DNA from: Rahnella inusitata
GTDB taxonomy: Bacteria > Pseudomonadota > Gammaproteobacteria > Enterobacterales > Enterobacteriaceae
Direction: 5' to 3'
Assembly (NCBI RefSeq): GCF_003263515.1
Contig: NZ_JYDE01000006.1
Location: forward strand, 1 to 64,000
DNA length: 64,000 nt
Shown: piece after piece, positions 9,665-20,313 of the stretch
Layout of the letters: each line of letters begins with the position of its first letter
Position numbering within the stretch: the stretch's first letter is position 1
The notes under the pieces: generated by a model
The model's input: only the letters and a program-made list of their open reading frames with translations
The model's database searches: none
Told to the model about the DNA's origin: nothing
Position numbers and translations under genes: made by a program

Positions 9665-10603
9665 ATGAAAGTTGCAGTTCTCGGTGCTGCGGGTGGTATC
9701 GGTCAGGCCCTCGCACTTCTGCTTAAGACCCAGCTACCTTCCGGTTCCGAACTCTCATTATATGATATCGCACCGGTGACGCCGGGCGTTGCTGTCGATC
9801 TCAGTCACATCCCAACCGCGGTTAAAATCAAAGGCTTCTGTGGCGAAGATGCCACGCCAGCGCTGGAAGGTGCGGATATTGTCCTGATTTCAGCAGGTGT
9901 GGCGCGAAAACCAGGTATGGATCGTTCCGATCTGTTCAATGTTAATGCCGGTATCGTTCGTAATCTTATCCAACAGGTCGCGAAAACCTGCCCGAAAGCC
10001 TGTATCGGGATTATTACTAATCCGGTTAACACCACAGTCGCCATTGCGGCAGAAGTGCTGAAAAATGCCGGTGTGTACGATAAAAACAAACTCTTTGGAA
10101 TTACGACACTCGATGCTATCCGTTCCAACACTTTCGTTGCGGAACTGAAAGGCAAGCAGCCAGATGTGATTGAAGTACCGGTGATCGGTGGACACTCCGG
10201 TGTGACCATCCTCCCACTGCTTTCTCAGGTTCCTGGTGTGACGTTCAGCGACGAAGAAATCACCTCTCTCACTAAGCGTATTCAGAATGCAGGCACCGAA
10301 GTTGTCGAGGCAAAAGCCGGTGGCGGGTCTGCAACGCTGTCGATGGGGCAGGCAGCTGCACGCTTCGGCCTTTCATTACTGCGCGCTATGCAGGGCGAAA
10401 GTAACGTAGTGGAATGTGCGTATGTGGAAGGGAAGGGCGAGCATACACGTTTCTTCGCGCAGCCTGTTTTGCTGGGCAAGAATGGGATTGCTGAACTGCT
10501 GGATGTCGGCAAACTAAGCGCGTTTGAGCAGCAATCGCTTGAATCCATGCTGGATATCCTGCGAAAAGACATTGAGCTCGGTGAACAGTTTATTAATAAC
10601 TGA
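9665..10603 (+). CDS. mdh: Malate dehydrogenase
   Basis: A 312-residue NAD-dependent enzyme of the TCA cycle (malate to oxaloacetate), the E. coli length. The N-terminal Rossmann motif [10 protein letters not shown] is at residues 5-14, the substrate loop contains [11 protein letters not shown], and the catalytic His is in IGGHSG. The start at 9665 is supported by homology ([10 protein letters not shown]) and by the AAAAAGGAG ribosome-binding site a few bases upstream; an in-frame ATG at 9644 lies before that site. It is a single-gene unit. Confidence 0.97.
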   Translation: MKVAVLGAAGGIGQALALLLKTQLPSGSELSLYDIAPVTPGVAVDLSHIPTAVKIKGFCGEDATPALEGADIVLISAGVARKPGMDRSDLFNVNAGIVRNLIQQVAKTCPKACIGIITNPVNTTVAIAAEVLKNAGVYDKNKLFGITTLDAIRSNTFVAELKGKQPDVIEVPVIGGHSGVTILPLLSQVPGVTFSDEEITSLTKRIQNAGTEVVEAKAGGGSATLSMGQAAARFGLSLLRAMQGESNVVECAYVEGKGEHTRFFAQPVLLGKNGIAELLDVGKLSAFEQQSLESMLDILRKDIELGEQFINN

Positions 10604-10612
10604 TGCTGCACC

Positions 10613-10646
10613 TTTATCACCGCCGGTGTAACCCGGCGGTGATAAA
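10613..10646. terminator. Hairpin terminator after mdh
   Basis: A long, nearly perfect inverted repeat (TTTATCACCGCCGG/CCGGCGGTGATAAA) with a six-base loop sits between the converging mdh and sfsB genes. The T-tract after it is poor, so it may act as a bidirectional 3'-end barrier. Confidence 0.65.
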
Positions 10647-10662
10647 TTATACCCGCCGTGAT

Positions 10663-10935
10663 TTATTCACGAGAAGCATTAGGTGTACGGCAACGACGTT
10701 CGATGATCTTAAAGGTCTTCGCGTCAAAATAGCGGCTTGGCCAGATAATTGAAGGATGAAGCCCAAGCGCGCTTGCAATGAGGAGTTCCCCTTTTGGCCA
10801 CGGCCGTGATAACGCGTTTGATAAGGTTGAAGAACTTAAGCCTGCCGAGCGTGATACCGCCGCCAGCGTGGTTCCTTTCTTTCTTAGCGCAGCAATGATA
10901 TCAGCCTGATGCCAGTCTTCGTTCCTTGTGTTCAT
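10663..10935 (-). CDS. sfsB: SfsB/Ner-like winged helix-turn-helix regulator (Nlp)
   Basis: A 90-residue DNA-binding protein of the Nlp/SfsB family, related to the Ner repressor of phage Mu. The domain DWHQADIIAALRKKG...LSSSTLSNALSRPWPKGE covers most of the protein, matching E. coli SfsB (92 residues), which is implicated in maltose gene control with CRP. In E. coli it sits beside ispB; here the Mu-type gene and a long AT-rich stretch separate it from ispB. Confidence 0.88.
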   Translation of the reverse strand: MNTRNEDWHQADIIAALRKKGTTLAAVSRSAGLSSSTLSNALSRPWPKGELLIASALGLHPSIIWPSRYFDAKTFKIIERRCRTPNASRE

Positions 10936-11623
10936 GATGGCTTCCTTATTTGTTCAAATATAGTTTTTGAATGTATTTTATTTAAATATATATTCTGCGG
11001 TTGTTTTTTTCAGATGTACTCATTCAAATCAATGTTTCCGAAAAACCCGCATCGCTTTCATTGAGAAAATACCTTCTTATTCTGATTAAAACAAACAAGT
11101 AAATTCGTGTTGCTTTTTGTGATTAGCGTCAGTTTTTCTAATGTATTACGTGCAAGTTTGAAATCACGTAAAATGGATAAGTTATTCTATTGTGCGTTTT
11201 TTGATCTTTATCATCCATTGCCATAATGGATGAGGTTTATTAATAAATAATTCGCTATGTTTTGATAAATAAAATCTGTTTTATTTTAAGTGTTTATATT
11301 TTTACTTGTTGTTTTTTAAGGTTTTATTTTGTTTTTATCTTTTTTGCTTTCGACTTGAGTCCGTTTGTTTCTAAAAAGTGGGTATTACGCCATTCATTCA
11401 GTTGTTGATAAAGAAAATTCATGGAAACTTTGTGAGTCATCAGTAGACTCATTTCGAAAAATTGAATATCTTCTTTCCGTTAAATAGACGTTTTCCTTAA
11501 TGGCCGGCGTTAAAGTCATCTCTAAAATAAACACCGGAGGTTTCAGGAAAGTATCGGCATTATTCTCATGGATTTATAACAGAAACTTTCTTAGTGGTTT
11601 ATGTAAGAAAGAAAAGGATCGTT
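10936..11623. other. 688-base AT-rich intergenic region
   Basis: I see no gene on either strand. Base composition is strikingly more AT-rich than the flanking housekeeping genes. One perfect 9-bp hairpin (TCATCCATT/AATGGATGA, 11211-11233) stands out. The region must carry the sfsB promoter leftward and the promoter of the Mu-type HTH gene rightward. AT-rich DNA next to two Mu-like DNA-binding genes suggests old acquired DNA or H-NS-bound DNA; this is inference. Confidence 0.5.
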
Positions 11624-11983
11624 ATGAAAAAAGAGTGGTTCGCAGCAAAGGAATTAACCGGTAAAGAAGGGCTCCCAACTTCAACACAAGGCGTGCATGG
11701 AATGGCGCGCAGGTTATGCTGGATTAAAAGGAGAAGACGCGGTGTACAAGGGCGTGCGGTGGAATATCACATCGACAGCCTGCCCGTTAATACGATCGCC
11801 AGTCTGGCGATGAACGAGCATTCTGCGGAGTATGTCTATACCTCGCATCAGGACCCTCTGGCAATCTGGATTGAAAGCTATAAGCAATTGAGAGAACCAG
11901 AACGTGAAACGATGATCGCGTTTATTGTGAGAGAAGGCGTTTCGGAAGTGTTAAACAGGTTGCGCAAGCCTGACGAAAACTAG
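11624..11983 (+). CDS. Small protein with Mu-type (MuA/repressor-like) DNA-binding domain
   Basis: A 119-residue protein. The first 50 residues (KEWFAAKELTGKEGLPTSTQ ... RRRRGVQGRAVEYHIDSLP) have the pattern of the Mu-type winged helix found at the N-terminus of MuA transposase and Mu repressor. The rest, ending NRLRKPDEN, has no catalytic domain I recognise, so this is a regulator or a remnant rather than a transposase. The ATG at 11624 follows an AAAGGA site; a longer frame from 11594 is less likely. It stands alone between AT-rich DNA and ispB. Its function is unknown. Confidence 0.72.
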   Translation: MKKEWFAAKELTGKEGLPTSTQGVHGMARRLCWIKRRRRGVQGRAVEYHIDSLPVNTIASLAMNEHSAEYVYTSHQDPLAIWIESYKQLREPERETMIAFIVREGVSEVLNRLRKPDEN

Positions 11984-11992
11984 CGTTGAAAA

Positions 11993-12028
11993 CTGTCGTA
12001 CCTGCCTGATAAGTGCCAGGTACGACAG
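11993..12028. terminator. Large inverted repeat between the Mu-type HTH gene and ispB
   Basis: A perfect 12-bp inverted repeat (CTGTCGTACCTG/CAGGTACGACAG) with a 12-base loop lies between the convergent stops. There is no T-run, so it is a terminator-like or 3'-protective hairpin. Confidence 0.6.
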
Positions 12029-12035
12029 ATAAACA

Positions 12036-13007
12036 TCAGAAGTCGCGTTTGACTGAAAGATGCGCCAGGCCTTCAAGTGCCGAGCGATAGACAGAGTCTG
12101 GCAACACCTGAAGTGCCTTAATGGCCTTGTCAGCTTCTTCTTCGGCCCGCTGACGGGTGTATTCCAGGGAGCCCCATTGGTGCATGGCTGCCAATACTGG
12201 TTCCAGTAAATGGCGCCCATTACCTTCTTCGATAGCATTACGGATCATGGCCGACTGTTCTTTATCGCCATGCTGCATCGCATGCAAAAGCGGCAATGTC
12301 GGTTTACCTTCATCAAGGTCATCGCCGGTATTTTTGCCCAACGTTTCGCCGTCAGCATCATAATCAAGCAAATCGTCAATCAGCTGGAATGCAGTGCCCA
12401 GGTAACGGCCGTAATCTTGCAAAGCAAGGATCTGTTCCTGAGTTCCGCCAGCCAGCATGGCAGAAGACTGAGAGGCAGCTTCGAACAGACGCGCTGTTTT
12501 GCTGTAGATAACCTGCATGTAGCTGTCTTCAGTGATGTCAGGGTCGTTACAGTTAATCAGCTGCTGTACTTCGCCCTCTGCAATCACATTGACCGCTTTA
12601 GCCATCAGGGCCAGAACCGGCAGCGACTCCAGATCGGTCATCATCTGGAATGCACGGGTATAGATGAAATCCCCGACCAGGACGCTTGCGGCATTACCAA
12701 AAGCGGCGTTGGCAGTGGCTTTACCCCGGCGCATATCCGATTCATCGACAACGTCATCGTGCAATAACGTGGCGGTATGGATAAACTCAATCAGTGCAGC
12801 GACTTTGATGTGCTTGTCGCCTTCATAAGAGAGCGCTCTGGCCGCCAGCACTGCAATCATTGGACGGATGCGTTTACCGCCACCGCTGATGATGTAATAT
12901 CCCAGTTGATTGATGAGTGAAACTTCGGAGTTCAACTGTTCAAGGATGGATGCGTTGACCGCAGCCATGTCGTCCTGAGTAAGATCGATAATCTGTTCTA
13001 GGTTCAT
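12036..13007 (-). CDS. ispB: Octaprenyl diphosphate synthase
   Basis: A 323-residue trans-polyprenyl synthase, the same length as E. coli IspB. It extends farnesyl diphosphate with isopentenyl diphosphate to make the side chain of ubiquinone and menaquinone. The first aspartate-rich motif is DDVVD at residues 84-88 and the second is the QLIDDLLDYD segment in the C-terminal half. Cytoplasmic dimer; essential in E. coli. It is divergent from rplU, as in E. coli. Confidence 0.97.
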   Translation of the reverse strand: MNLEQIIDLTQDDMAAVNASILEQLNSEVSLINQLGYYIISGGGKRIRPMIAVLAARALSYEGDKHIKVAALIEFIHTATLLHDDVVDESDMRRGKATANAAFGNAASVLVGDFIYTRAFQMMTDLESLPVLALMAKAVNVIAEGEVQQLINCNDPDITEDSYMQVIYSKTARLFEAASQSSAMLAGGTQEQILALQDYGRYLGTAFQLIDDLLDYDADGETLGKNTGDDLDEGKPTLPLLHAMQHGDKEQSAMIRNAIEEGNGRHLLEPVLAAMHQWGSLEYTRQRAEEEADKAIKALQVLPDSVYRSALEGLAHLSVKRDF

Positions 13008-13163
13008 TGTGTTTTTTCGGCTGTTGTTCTCTTCACCGCAATGAGATCTGGCTCACATTGGCACATGGCGCTAACTGTAAAGGGGATTGTACTTGAAAAA
13101 CAGTGTAGATAAATGATAACGAAAGAACTGCGCTTTTTTTCTTCTTTTGTGGTCATTGTGCTC

Positions 13164-13192
13164 TTGTCTTACTCTGATTTTTTGCGTAGAAT
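13164..13192 (+). promoter_or_regulatory. Probable sigma-70 promoter of rplU-rpmA
   Basis: TTGTCT, a 17-base spacer and TAGAAT, followed by a GC-rich discriminator (TCGCGCCC) of the kind found at stringently controlled ribosomal promoters. The -10 box lies 75 bases before the rplU start. Confidence 0.68.
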
Positions 13193-13266
13193 TCGCGCCC
13201 TATTGTGAATATTTATAGCGCCCTCTGAACTATACAAAGTTGAGTGCGCGGAAAGCGGAGTTTTAT

Positions 13267-13578
13267 ATGTACGCGGTTTTCCAAAGTGGTGGTAAACAAC
13301 ACCGTGTCAGCGAAGGGCAGACTATCCGCCTTGAGAAGCTTGACATTGCAACTGGCGAAACGATCGAGTTTGATCAGGTTCTGATGATTGCAAACGGTGA
13401 AGAAATCAATATCGGCCTGCCATTAGTTGCTGGCGGTATCGTTAAAGCTGAAATCGTTGCTCACGGTCGTGGCGTTAAAGTCAAAATCGTTAAGTTTCGT
13501 CGTCGTAAGCACTATCGTAAGCAGCAGGGCCACCGTCAGTGGTTCACTGACGTTAAAATCACCGGCATCAGCGCTTAA
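13267..13578 (+). CDS. rplU: 50S ribosomal protein L21
   Basis: A 103-residue ribosomal protein, exactly the E. coli length, beginning [18 protein letters not shown] and with the basic [16 protein letters not shown] stretch near the C-terminus that contacts 23S rRNA. The ATG at 13267 is set by homology; a longer in-frame start at 13240 is not conserved. Operon rplU-rpmA, 18 bases apart. Confidence 0.98.
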   Translation: MYAVFQSGGKQHRVSEGQTIRLEKLDIATGETIEFDQVLMIANGEEINIGLPLVAGGIVKAEIVAHGRGVKVKIVKFRRRKHYRKQQGHRQWFTDVKITGISA

Positions 13579-13584
13579 GACTAG

Positions 13585-13854
<270 letters not shown>

Positions 13855-13881
13855 GTTTTTCTCGTCTTAGTAAATAGATGT

Positions 13882-13910
13882 AAGCCCCGCAACTCGTTGC
13901 GGGGCTTTTT
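13882..13910 (+). terminator. Terminator after rpmA
   Basis: Stem AAGCCCCGCAA/TTGCGGGGCTT with a CTCG loop followed by T residues. It separates rplU-rpmA from yhbE-obgE; partial read-through may occur as in E. coli. Confidence 0.88.
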
Positions 13911-13939
13911 ACATTCTGGTTAGCCCATTCTGGCGGAAT

Positions 13940-14896
13940 ATGGACAGTAAATCGCAGGCACCTGTTGGGATTATGTTAGCGCTGATCACTGCCATGAGTT
14001 GGGGCTCTTTGCCTATCGCCATGAAGCAGGTATTGGTGATAATGGATCCCTTTACAGTGGTCTGGTACCGGTTTTCAATGGCTGCAATTGTGCTGGGCTG
14101 CATTCTTGCTGCAAAGCGCCGTTTGCCACCCAGAGTGATTTTCAGTCGGCCACGCTGGCTGATTTTAGTATTGATAGCCACCTGCGGATTGATGGGGAAC
14201 TTCGTTCTTTTTAGTTCTTCACTGCAATTTTTAAGTCCAACGGCTTCTCAGGTTATCGGTCAGCTTTCCCCAGTCGGCATGATGCTGGCCAGTGTGATTA
14301 TCCTGAAAGAGAGGATGCGGATCACGCAGGTCATTGGGGCCACTATGTTGATTTTCGGATTGATATTGTTTTTCAATACCAGTCTGATTGAGATATTTAC
14401 CCGTCTGACCGATTACACACTCGGTGTGTTATTTGGCGTCGGGGCAGCAACGGTTTGGGTTATTTACGGTGTGGCGCAAAAGGTTCTCTTACGCCAACTC
14501 GCCTCGCCTCAAATCCTGTTTTTGCTGTACACTTTATGTTCTATCGCATTGCTCCCGCTGGCCAGTCCGGCGATGCTTTCACAGCTCAGCGGCTGGCAGT
14601 TTGCCTGTTTGTTGTTTTGCGGCGCGAATACCTTAGTAGGATATGGCGCCTTAGCGGAAGCGATGGCGAGATGGCAGGCATCGCAGGTTAGCGCATTAGT
14701 GACGCTGACCCCATTGTTTACCCTGCTATTTTCAGATCTGTTAGCACTTGCCTGGCCAGGCTATTTTGCCGCACCAGTGCTCAATTTTGTAGGTTATCTT
14801 GGGGCATTTGTGGTGGTGGCGGGTGCAATGTTTTCCGCAGCGGGCCATCGTTGGTGGCCTCGTCGGACAGAGCAAAACCTGGTAGCTAAACTCTAG
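13940..14896 (+). CDS. yhbE: EamA-family (DMT superfamily) transporter YhbE
   Basis: A 318-residue inner-membrane protein with about ten predicted hydrophobic segments arranged as two EamA repeats. It begins near MLALITAMSWGSLPIAMKQV and ends in a short basic cytoplasmic tail (RRTEQNLVAKL). The family exports metabolites or drugs; the substrate of YhbE is unknown. The position between rpmA and obgE and the length (E. coli 321) identify it. The stop lies 33 bases before obgE. Confidence 0.9.
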   Translation: MDSKSQAPVGIMLALITAMSWGSLPIAMKQVLVIMDPFTVVWYRFSMAAIVLGCILAAKRRLPPRVIFSRPRWLILVLIATCGLMGNFVLFSSSLQFLSPTASQVIGQLSPVGMMLASVIILKERMRITQVIGATMLIFGLILFFNTSLIEIFTRLTDYTLGVLFGVGAATVWVIYGVAQKVLLRQLASPQILFLLYTLCSIALLPLASPAMLSQLSGWQFACLLFCGANTLVGYGALAEAMARWQASQVSALVTLTPLFTLLFSDLLALAWPGYFAAPVLNFVGYLGAFVVVAGAMFSAAGHRWWPRRTEQNLVAKL

Positions 14897-14911
14897 CTGC
14901 CCGGCGAATGA

Positions 14912-16102
<1,191 letters not shown>

Positions 16103-16132
16103 TCCGGCGTGAGTATGAGTTGATATAATCTG

Positions 16133-16158
16133 AAAGGCTGCCAGTGGCAGCCTTTTTT
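16133..16158 (+). terminator. Terminator after obgE
   Basis: Stem AAGGCTGCC/GGCAGCCTT with an AGT loop followed by T residues. It just overlaps the last bases of the convergent pmrB gene. Confidence 0.85.
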
Positions 16159-17260
16159 AATACATGTTTTTCGTGGTGCTGGCAGAAAGCGACAGCGCAT
16201 TTTCCAGAATCACATCAGGCAGCCAGCATTGTGCACTTAACCCGTTGCCGGAAGAACGGTTACGCAGCGTCAGAGTTCCGCAGTGCAGCTGAGCAATGCG
16301 AATGACAATGTTTAAACCCAGCCCGCTGCCGCCATAACGCTGATCCATGCGTTTAAATGCCTGCGTCAGTTCACAGGCCTTCGTCTCATCAATTCCCGGG
16401 CCTTCATCGTCTATTTGTATCAGGAGGCCGTTATTCTGCGGCTGCACCGTAAGGGTGATTTCACTGTCCGGCGGGCCGTAGCGATAAGCGTTTTCCACTA
16501 AGTTTCTGACCATTAAGCGGAGCAACACAGCGTCGCCCTGCAGCGTGGCGCGTTCCGGAAGCCTTAAAACCAGCGTCTGCTGGCGCTCTTCCAGCATTTC
16601 GCAAAATTCTTCCCGCAAAGGCTCGATGACGTTCGAAACCAGGTCCACTTGCTGATATTCACCTTTGGCAAAGTTTTGCCCGGCGCGCGACAGCATCAGC
16701 AGTTGCACAATGGTATGCATCAGCTGATCGATGCGCCCAATCAGCGTATCACTGCCAGACACCCCGTTTTTGTGCATGATCTCAAGATGCAGACGCACCC
16801 CCGCAAGCGGTGTACGCAGTTCATGCGCAGCGTCGGCGGTGAATAATCGCTCCTGGTGAATCGTATTAGACAGGCGTGAAAACAGTTGATTGAGCGCGTT
16901 GGTCACCGCCACCACTTCGCGAATTTCGCTGTTCAGCGGTAAAGGGGAAAGGTTATCTGCCGAGCGCGTTTCAAGACGTTTTTGCAACTGGTTGAGCGGA
17001 CGGATAATCCAGCTGATCGCCCAGAAGGACAGTGCCAATGTAATGGCCATCATCAGTAAAGAAGGGGCAATCAGCGAGGCGATCGCTTCGGCAATTTCTT
17101 TCTCAACGTGCGCATTACGCACCTTGGCCGAAAGCGTGTCATTCACCAGTAAATTAATTTGTTCCTGACTTTCGTGCCAAAGCCAGAAAACGCTGGTGAG
17201 CTGGGTGACGAAAAGGATCAAAGCCAGCATAACCAACAGACGGCGGCGCATACTGGTCAC
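16157..17260 (-). CDS. pmrB: Sensor histidine kinase PmrB (BasS)
   Basis: A 367-residue inner-membrane kinase that pairs with PmrA to control lipid A modification and polymyxin resistance in response to iron(III), low pH or cationic peptides. TM1 is about residues 8-27, a short periplasmic loop follows, TM2 is about 64-85, then HAMP, the H-box TADAAHELRTPL with His146, and the ATPase domain (NLVENAYRYG; DEGPGI; GSGLGL). I see ExxE-like acidic residues (EKEIAEAIA) in the loop, but not a clear copy of the Salmonella ExxE iron motif. It starts with GTG at 17260, overlapping the pmrA stop by 4 bases; an ATG three codons later is an alternative. Confidence 0.92.
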   Translation of the reverse strand: MTSMRRRLLVMLALILFVTQLTSVFWLWHESQEQINLLVNDTLSAKVRNAHVEKEIAEAIASLIAPSLLMMAITLALSFWAISWIIRPLNQLQKRLETRSADNLSPLPLNSEIREVVAVTNALNQLFSRLSNTIHQERLFTADAAHELRTPLAGVRLHLEIMHKNGVSGSDTLIGRIDQLMHTIVQLLMLSRAGQNFAKGEYQQVDLVSNVIEPLREEFCEMLEERQQTLVLRLPERATLQGDAVLLRLMVRNLVENAYRYGPPDSEITLTVQPQNNGLLIQIDDEGPGIDETKACELTQAFKRMDQRYGGSGLGLNIVIRIAQLHCGTLTLRNRSSGNGLSAQCWLPDVILENALSLSASTTKNMY

Positions 17261-17919
17261 GGCATCATCTCCAGCCGGTAACCAATGCCACGAACCGTAC
17301 GAATCAACTCTTTACCCAGCTTGCGACGCAAATTATGGACGTGAACTTCCAGCGTATTGGATCCCAAATCATCCTGCCATGTGTAGAGATCTTGCTGAAG
17401 TAATTCGCGGTTAACCGTTTGTCCGGCGCGCATCATCAGACGGGTTAAAATCGCGAACTCTTTCGGTGTGACCTCCACCTGCGCGTCACCCAGATAGGTT
17501 TGCTGTGAAGAGAGATTGATTCGCAGATTTCCGACAGAAATTTCATTATCACTTTGCCCCTGATACCGGCGGATGAGCGCGCGGACGCGGGCTTGTAACT
17601 CGGCTAAGGCGAAAGGTTTAATCAGGTAATCATCAGCGCCGGCATCAAGACCGTCCACACGATCTTCAAGTGCATCGCGGGCGGTAAGGATCAGGACCGG
17701 AAGGGAGATCCTCTGGCGTCGCCATTGGCGCAGAAGCGTCGCGCCATCTTTGTCTGGTAATCCCAAATCGAGGATGACCAGACTGTACTGGCTGGTTTGA
17801 ATGAGGCTTTGCGCTTGAGCAGCGGTAGATGCGCAGTCGCAAACGTAATTATCACTGGTTAAGGCCAGCGATAATCCCTGCCGTATAAGTTCATCATCTT
17901 CAACTATCAGCAGCTTCAT
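17257..17919 (-). CDS. pmrA: Response regulator PmrA (BasR)
   Basis: A 220-residue OmpR-family regulator. The receiver domain has acidic residues Glu7-Asp8-Asp9, phosphoacceptor Asp51 (VILDLGLPD) and the conserved Lys in LIKPF. The C-terminal winged helix ends GIGYRLEMMP. With PmrB it should control arn and eptA-type lipid A genes, which are not in this window. It is only 20 bases downstream of dacB, suggesting co-transcription; in E. coli basRS lies downstream of eptA instead. Confidence 0.93.
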   Translation of the reverse strand: MKLLIVEDDELIRQGLSLALTSDNYVCDCASTAAQAQSLIQTSQYSLVILDLGLPDKDGATLLRQWRRQRISLPVLILTARDALEDRVDGLDAGADDYLIKPFALAELQARVRALIRRYQGQSDNEISVGNLRINLSSQQTYLGDAQVEVTPKEFAILTRLMMRAGQTVNRELLQQDLYTWQDDLGSNTLEVHVHNLRRKLGKELIRTVRGIGYRLEMMP

Positions 17920-17939
17920 CGTCTGGCACTTCTCCGTGG

Positions 17940-19373
17940 TTAATTATTTTGGTAGATGTCCTTGTAAAGCCGGCTTTCAAAACGCACAAGCGGTGCGCGG
18001 CGTGTCCGCTGGTCTTCAGGCGGTACTGCATAACCTGAGAGGAACTGGACAAATGCCATGCGTTGCCCGCTGGCCGTCGTAATAAAGCCTGCCAGATTAT
18101 AGACGCCAGACAATGAACCGGTTTTCGCTGACACTTTGCCATCGACACCTGCTTCATGCAGTCCACCGCGGTATTGTAACGTGCCGTCATGGCCTGCCAG
18201 AGGCAGCATTGAGATGAAATCTAAGTCTTTATCGTTCTGCGCGATATATTGCAGCACCTGCATCATCGTTGCTGGTGACAGCAAATCGTGGCGCGACAAA
18301 CCTGATCCATCCACCTGAATTGAGTTACCTAAATCGAGACCCGCCTTCTGACGCAGAATCTGACGCACAGCATCAGAACCTGCACGCCATGTTCCCGGTA
18401 CACCGAAACGCTGATGGCCGATGGTACGGAAAACGGTGTCGGCTATCATGTTGTCGGATTTCTTCAGCATGATCCGCAGCAAATCGTGCAACGGCGCTGA
18501 CTGCGTTTGTGCCAGAACGGTTCCTGCAGGAGTCTGCTGAGTCTGACGTTTCAACGTGCCATCAATCTGAATATCGGCCTGCAAAAGCTCATCTTTCAGA
18601 ATCGCACCGGCATAGCTGGCTCCGTCCTGAACGGCAAAGGCCAGTGGCAGAGGTTCGCTGCGTTGGGTCAGGCAGCCAGTCAATGTATAACGATTGAATT
18701 CCCCCGGTACGACATCCAGTTCGCAATATTGCGCATCAGGAGAGCCTTTCGCCAGCGTACGCACTTCACTGAACATATGAACCGGATAATAGGAGGCCAC
18801 GCGGATAAAGGCGTTCTCATCGGGTTTAGGGGCACTGTAAAGGGAAACAGAGAAACAGTTACGATCGACAATGGCAGCGGCCGGAGGAGCACTGAAGCAT
18901 TGAGTGATATCATTCCATGGCCAGCCGGGGGCTTTGTCATGGCTGGCGAACACGGATGTATTCACCACCACGTTGCCGCTGATCTCTTTGATGCCCTGTT
19001 TTTTCAATACCGCGACCATATTGCGAATATTCTGACGTTTTAACGTCGGATCGCCGGAAAAACGAGCAACCAGATCACCTTTAAGGACGCCATCCGAAAC
19101 AGAGCCCTGGGTTTCCAGCGTAGTGGTGAATCTGAAATCGGGGCCGAGTTGAAGTAAAGCCGCCAGCGCGGTCAGAATCTTCATGGTACTGGCTGGCAGC
19201 GCCATCTGAGAACCGTGATAGTCGATGGCGGGCGCAGGCGCGCCAATTTTCTGTACCAGCACAGCCAGATTCGTGCCGTCCGGCAGATATTCTGTGTAAT
19301 TCTCGATCTGGGCCGCATTTGTATTGAGAACAAACGCGCATGCTAATCCACTGACAATTCGTATAAAACGCAT
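17940..19373 (-). CDS. dacB: D-alanyl-D-alanine carboxypeptidase/endopeptidase (PBP4)
   Basis: A 477-residue periplasmic penicillin-binding protein, E. coli length, that trims and cleaves peptide cross-links in murein. A signal peptide covers about residues 1-21. Active-site motifs are all present: SxxK as Ser62-Thr-Met-Lys65, SDN in KKSDNMIAD, and KTG in SAKTGSLSG. The start at 19373 was chosen by homology (MRFIRIVSG); an upstream frame from 19439 adds 22 residues that would spoil the signal peptide. It is divergent from greA, as in E. coli, and is first gene of a likely dacB-pmrA-pmrB unit. Confidence 0.95.
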   Translation of the reverse strand: MRFIRIVSGLACAFVLNTNAAQIENYTEYLPDGTNLAVLVQKIGAPAPAIDYHGSQMALPASTMKILTALAALLQLGPDFRFTTTLETQGSVSDGVLKGDLVARFSGDPTLKRQNIRNMVAVLKKQGIKEISGNVVVNTSVFASHDKAPGWPWNDITQCFSAPPAAAIVDRNCFSVSLYSAPKPDENAFIRVASYYPVHMFSEVRTLAKGSPDAQYCELDVVPGEFNRYTLTGCLTQRSEPLPLAFAVQDGASYAGAILKDELLQADIQIDGTLKRQTQQTPAGTVLAQTQSAPLHDLLRIMLKKSDNMIADTVFRTIGHQRFGVPGTWRAGSDAVRQILRQKAGLDLGNSIQVDGSGLSRHDLLSPATMMQVLQYIAQNDKDLDFISMLPLAGHDGTLQYRGGLHEAGVDGKVSAKTGSLSGVYNLAGFITTASGQRMAFVQFLSGYAVPPEDQRTRRAPLVRFESRLYKDIYQNN

Positions 19374-19655
19374 TATTTTGAGTAAGGCTCTGGGTAACAA
19401 CAGGATAATGTGGTGCCATACTACGATGCTACGAACCAAGGCGCAACGTGGCTGAAAGTAAACGATGATCCTCAGTGAACTCTACGTTAAAATACGAATC
19501 ATAATGCAAAATGAATCCTGGCCTGGTGGCGACTCCGGGTGAGGTTTTTTTTGTTTTTCGCCAGAGCGAGTGGGTCAAAAGAGCTGGCTTAATTTCTTAC
19601 CTGATTCAATCAGGACGGTGTTTACCGAAAGGACCAAGTTAGAGGTAATGAATAT

Positions 19656-20132
19656 ATGAAACCGATTCCGATGACGTTGCGTGGCGCAGAAAGATTACGT
19701 GAAGAGCTGGATCATCTGAAGGGCGTGCGTCGTCCCAAAATTATTGCCGATATTGCGACTGCGCGTGAGCACGGCGATTTGAAAGAGAATGCTGAATACC
19801 ACGCAGCCCGCGAGCAGCAGGGTTTTTGCGAAGGACGTATTCAGGAGATCGAAGCCAAGCTTTCTAATGCCCAGGTGATCGACGTGACAAAAATGCCGGC
19901 CACGGGCCGTGTCATTTTTGGCGCCACTGTCAAACTGATGAATCTGGATACTGAAGAAGAGCAGACGTACCGCATCGTTGGTGACGACGAAGCTGATTTT
20001 AAGCAAAATCTGATTTCTGTAAACTCACCGATTGCACGTGGATTGATCGGCAAAGAGCAGGATGATGTGGTGGTGATCAACACACCTGGCGGCGATGTTG
20101 AGTTTGAAGTGCTGAAGGTCGAGTACCTCTAA
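19656..20132 (+). CDS. greA: Transcription elongation factor GreA
   Basis: A 158-residue factor, same length as E. coli, that rescues backtracked RNA polymerase by stimulating transcript cleavage. The N-terminal coiled coil carries the catalytic tip acidic residues ([18 protein letters not shown]), and the C-terminal FKBP-like domain follows ([12 protein letters not shown]). It starts at 19656 (ATG AAA CCG) after an upstream GAGGTAATG region. Single-gene unit. Confidence 0.97.
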   Translation: MKPIPMTLRGAERLREELDHLKGVRRPKIIADIATAREHGDLKENAEYHAAREQQGFCEGRIQEIEAKLSNAQVIDVTKMPATGRVIFGATVKLMNLDTEEEQTYRIVGDDEADFKQNLISVNSPIARGLIGKEQDDVVVINTPGGDVEFEVLKVEYL

Positions 20133-20143
20133 AAATCCGCATT

Positions 20144-20172
20144 AAAAAGGGCGAAACGTGACGTTTCGCCCT
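20144..20172. terminator. Hairpin between greA and yhbY
   Basis: Inverted repeat AGGGCGAAACGT/ACGTTTCGCCCT. The five A before it make a good T-run on the minus strand, so it is a better terminator for leftward yhbY transcription than for greA, though it can serve both. Confidence 0.7.
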
Positions 20173-20313
20173 ATAAATCACCCATTCATGAAGTGAATAG
20201 CTTCACATTAAATTGAAAACTAACGTAAAAAGGCCAGTTATAGCCTTTTCCTGAACGTGATTTCGTGGCACCGTTCCGAAAATCTAAAGCGTTTTTCGTT
20301 AAACTCTGACGAA

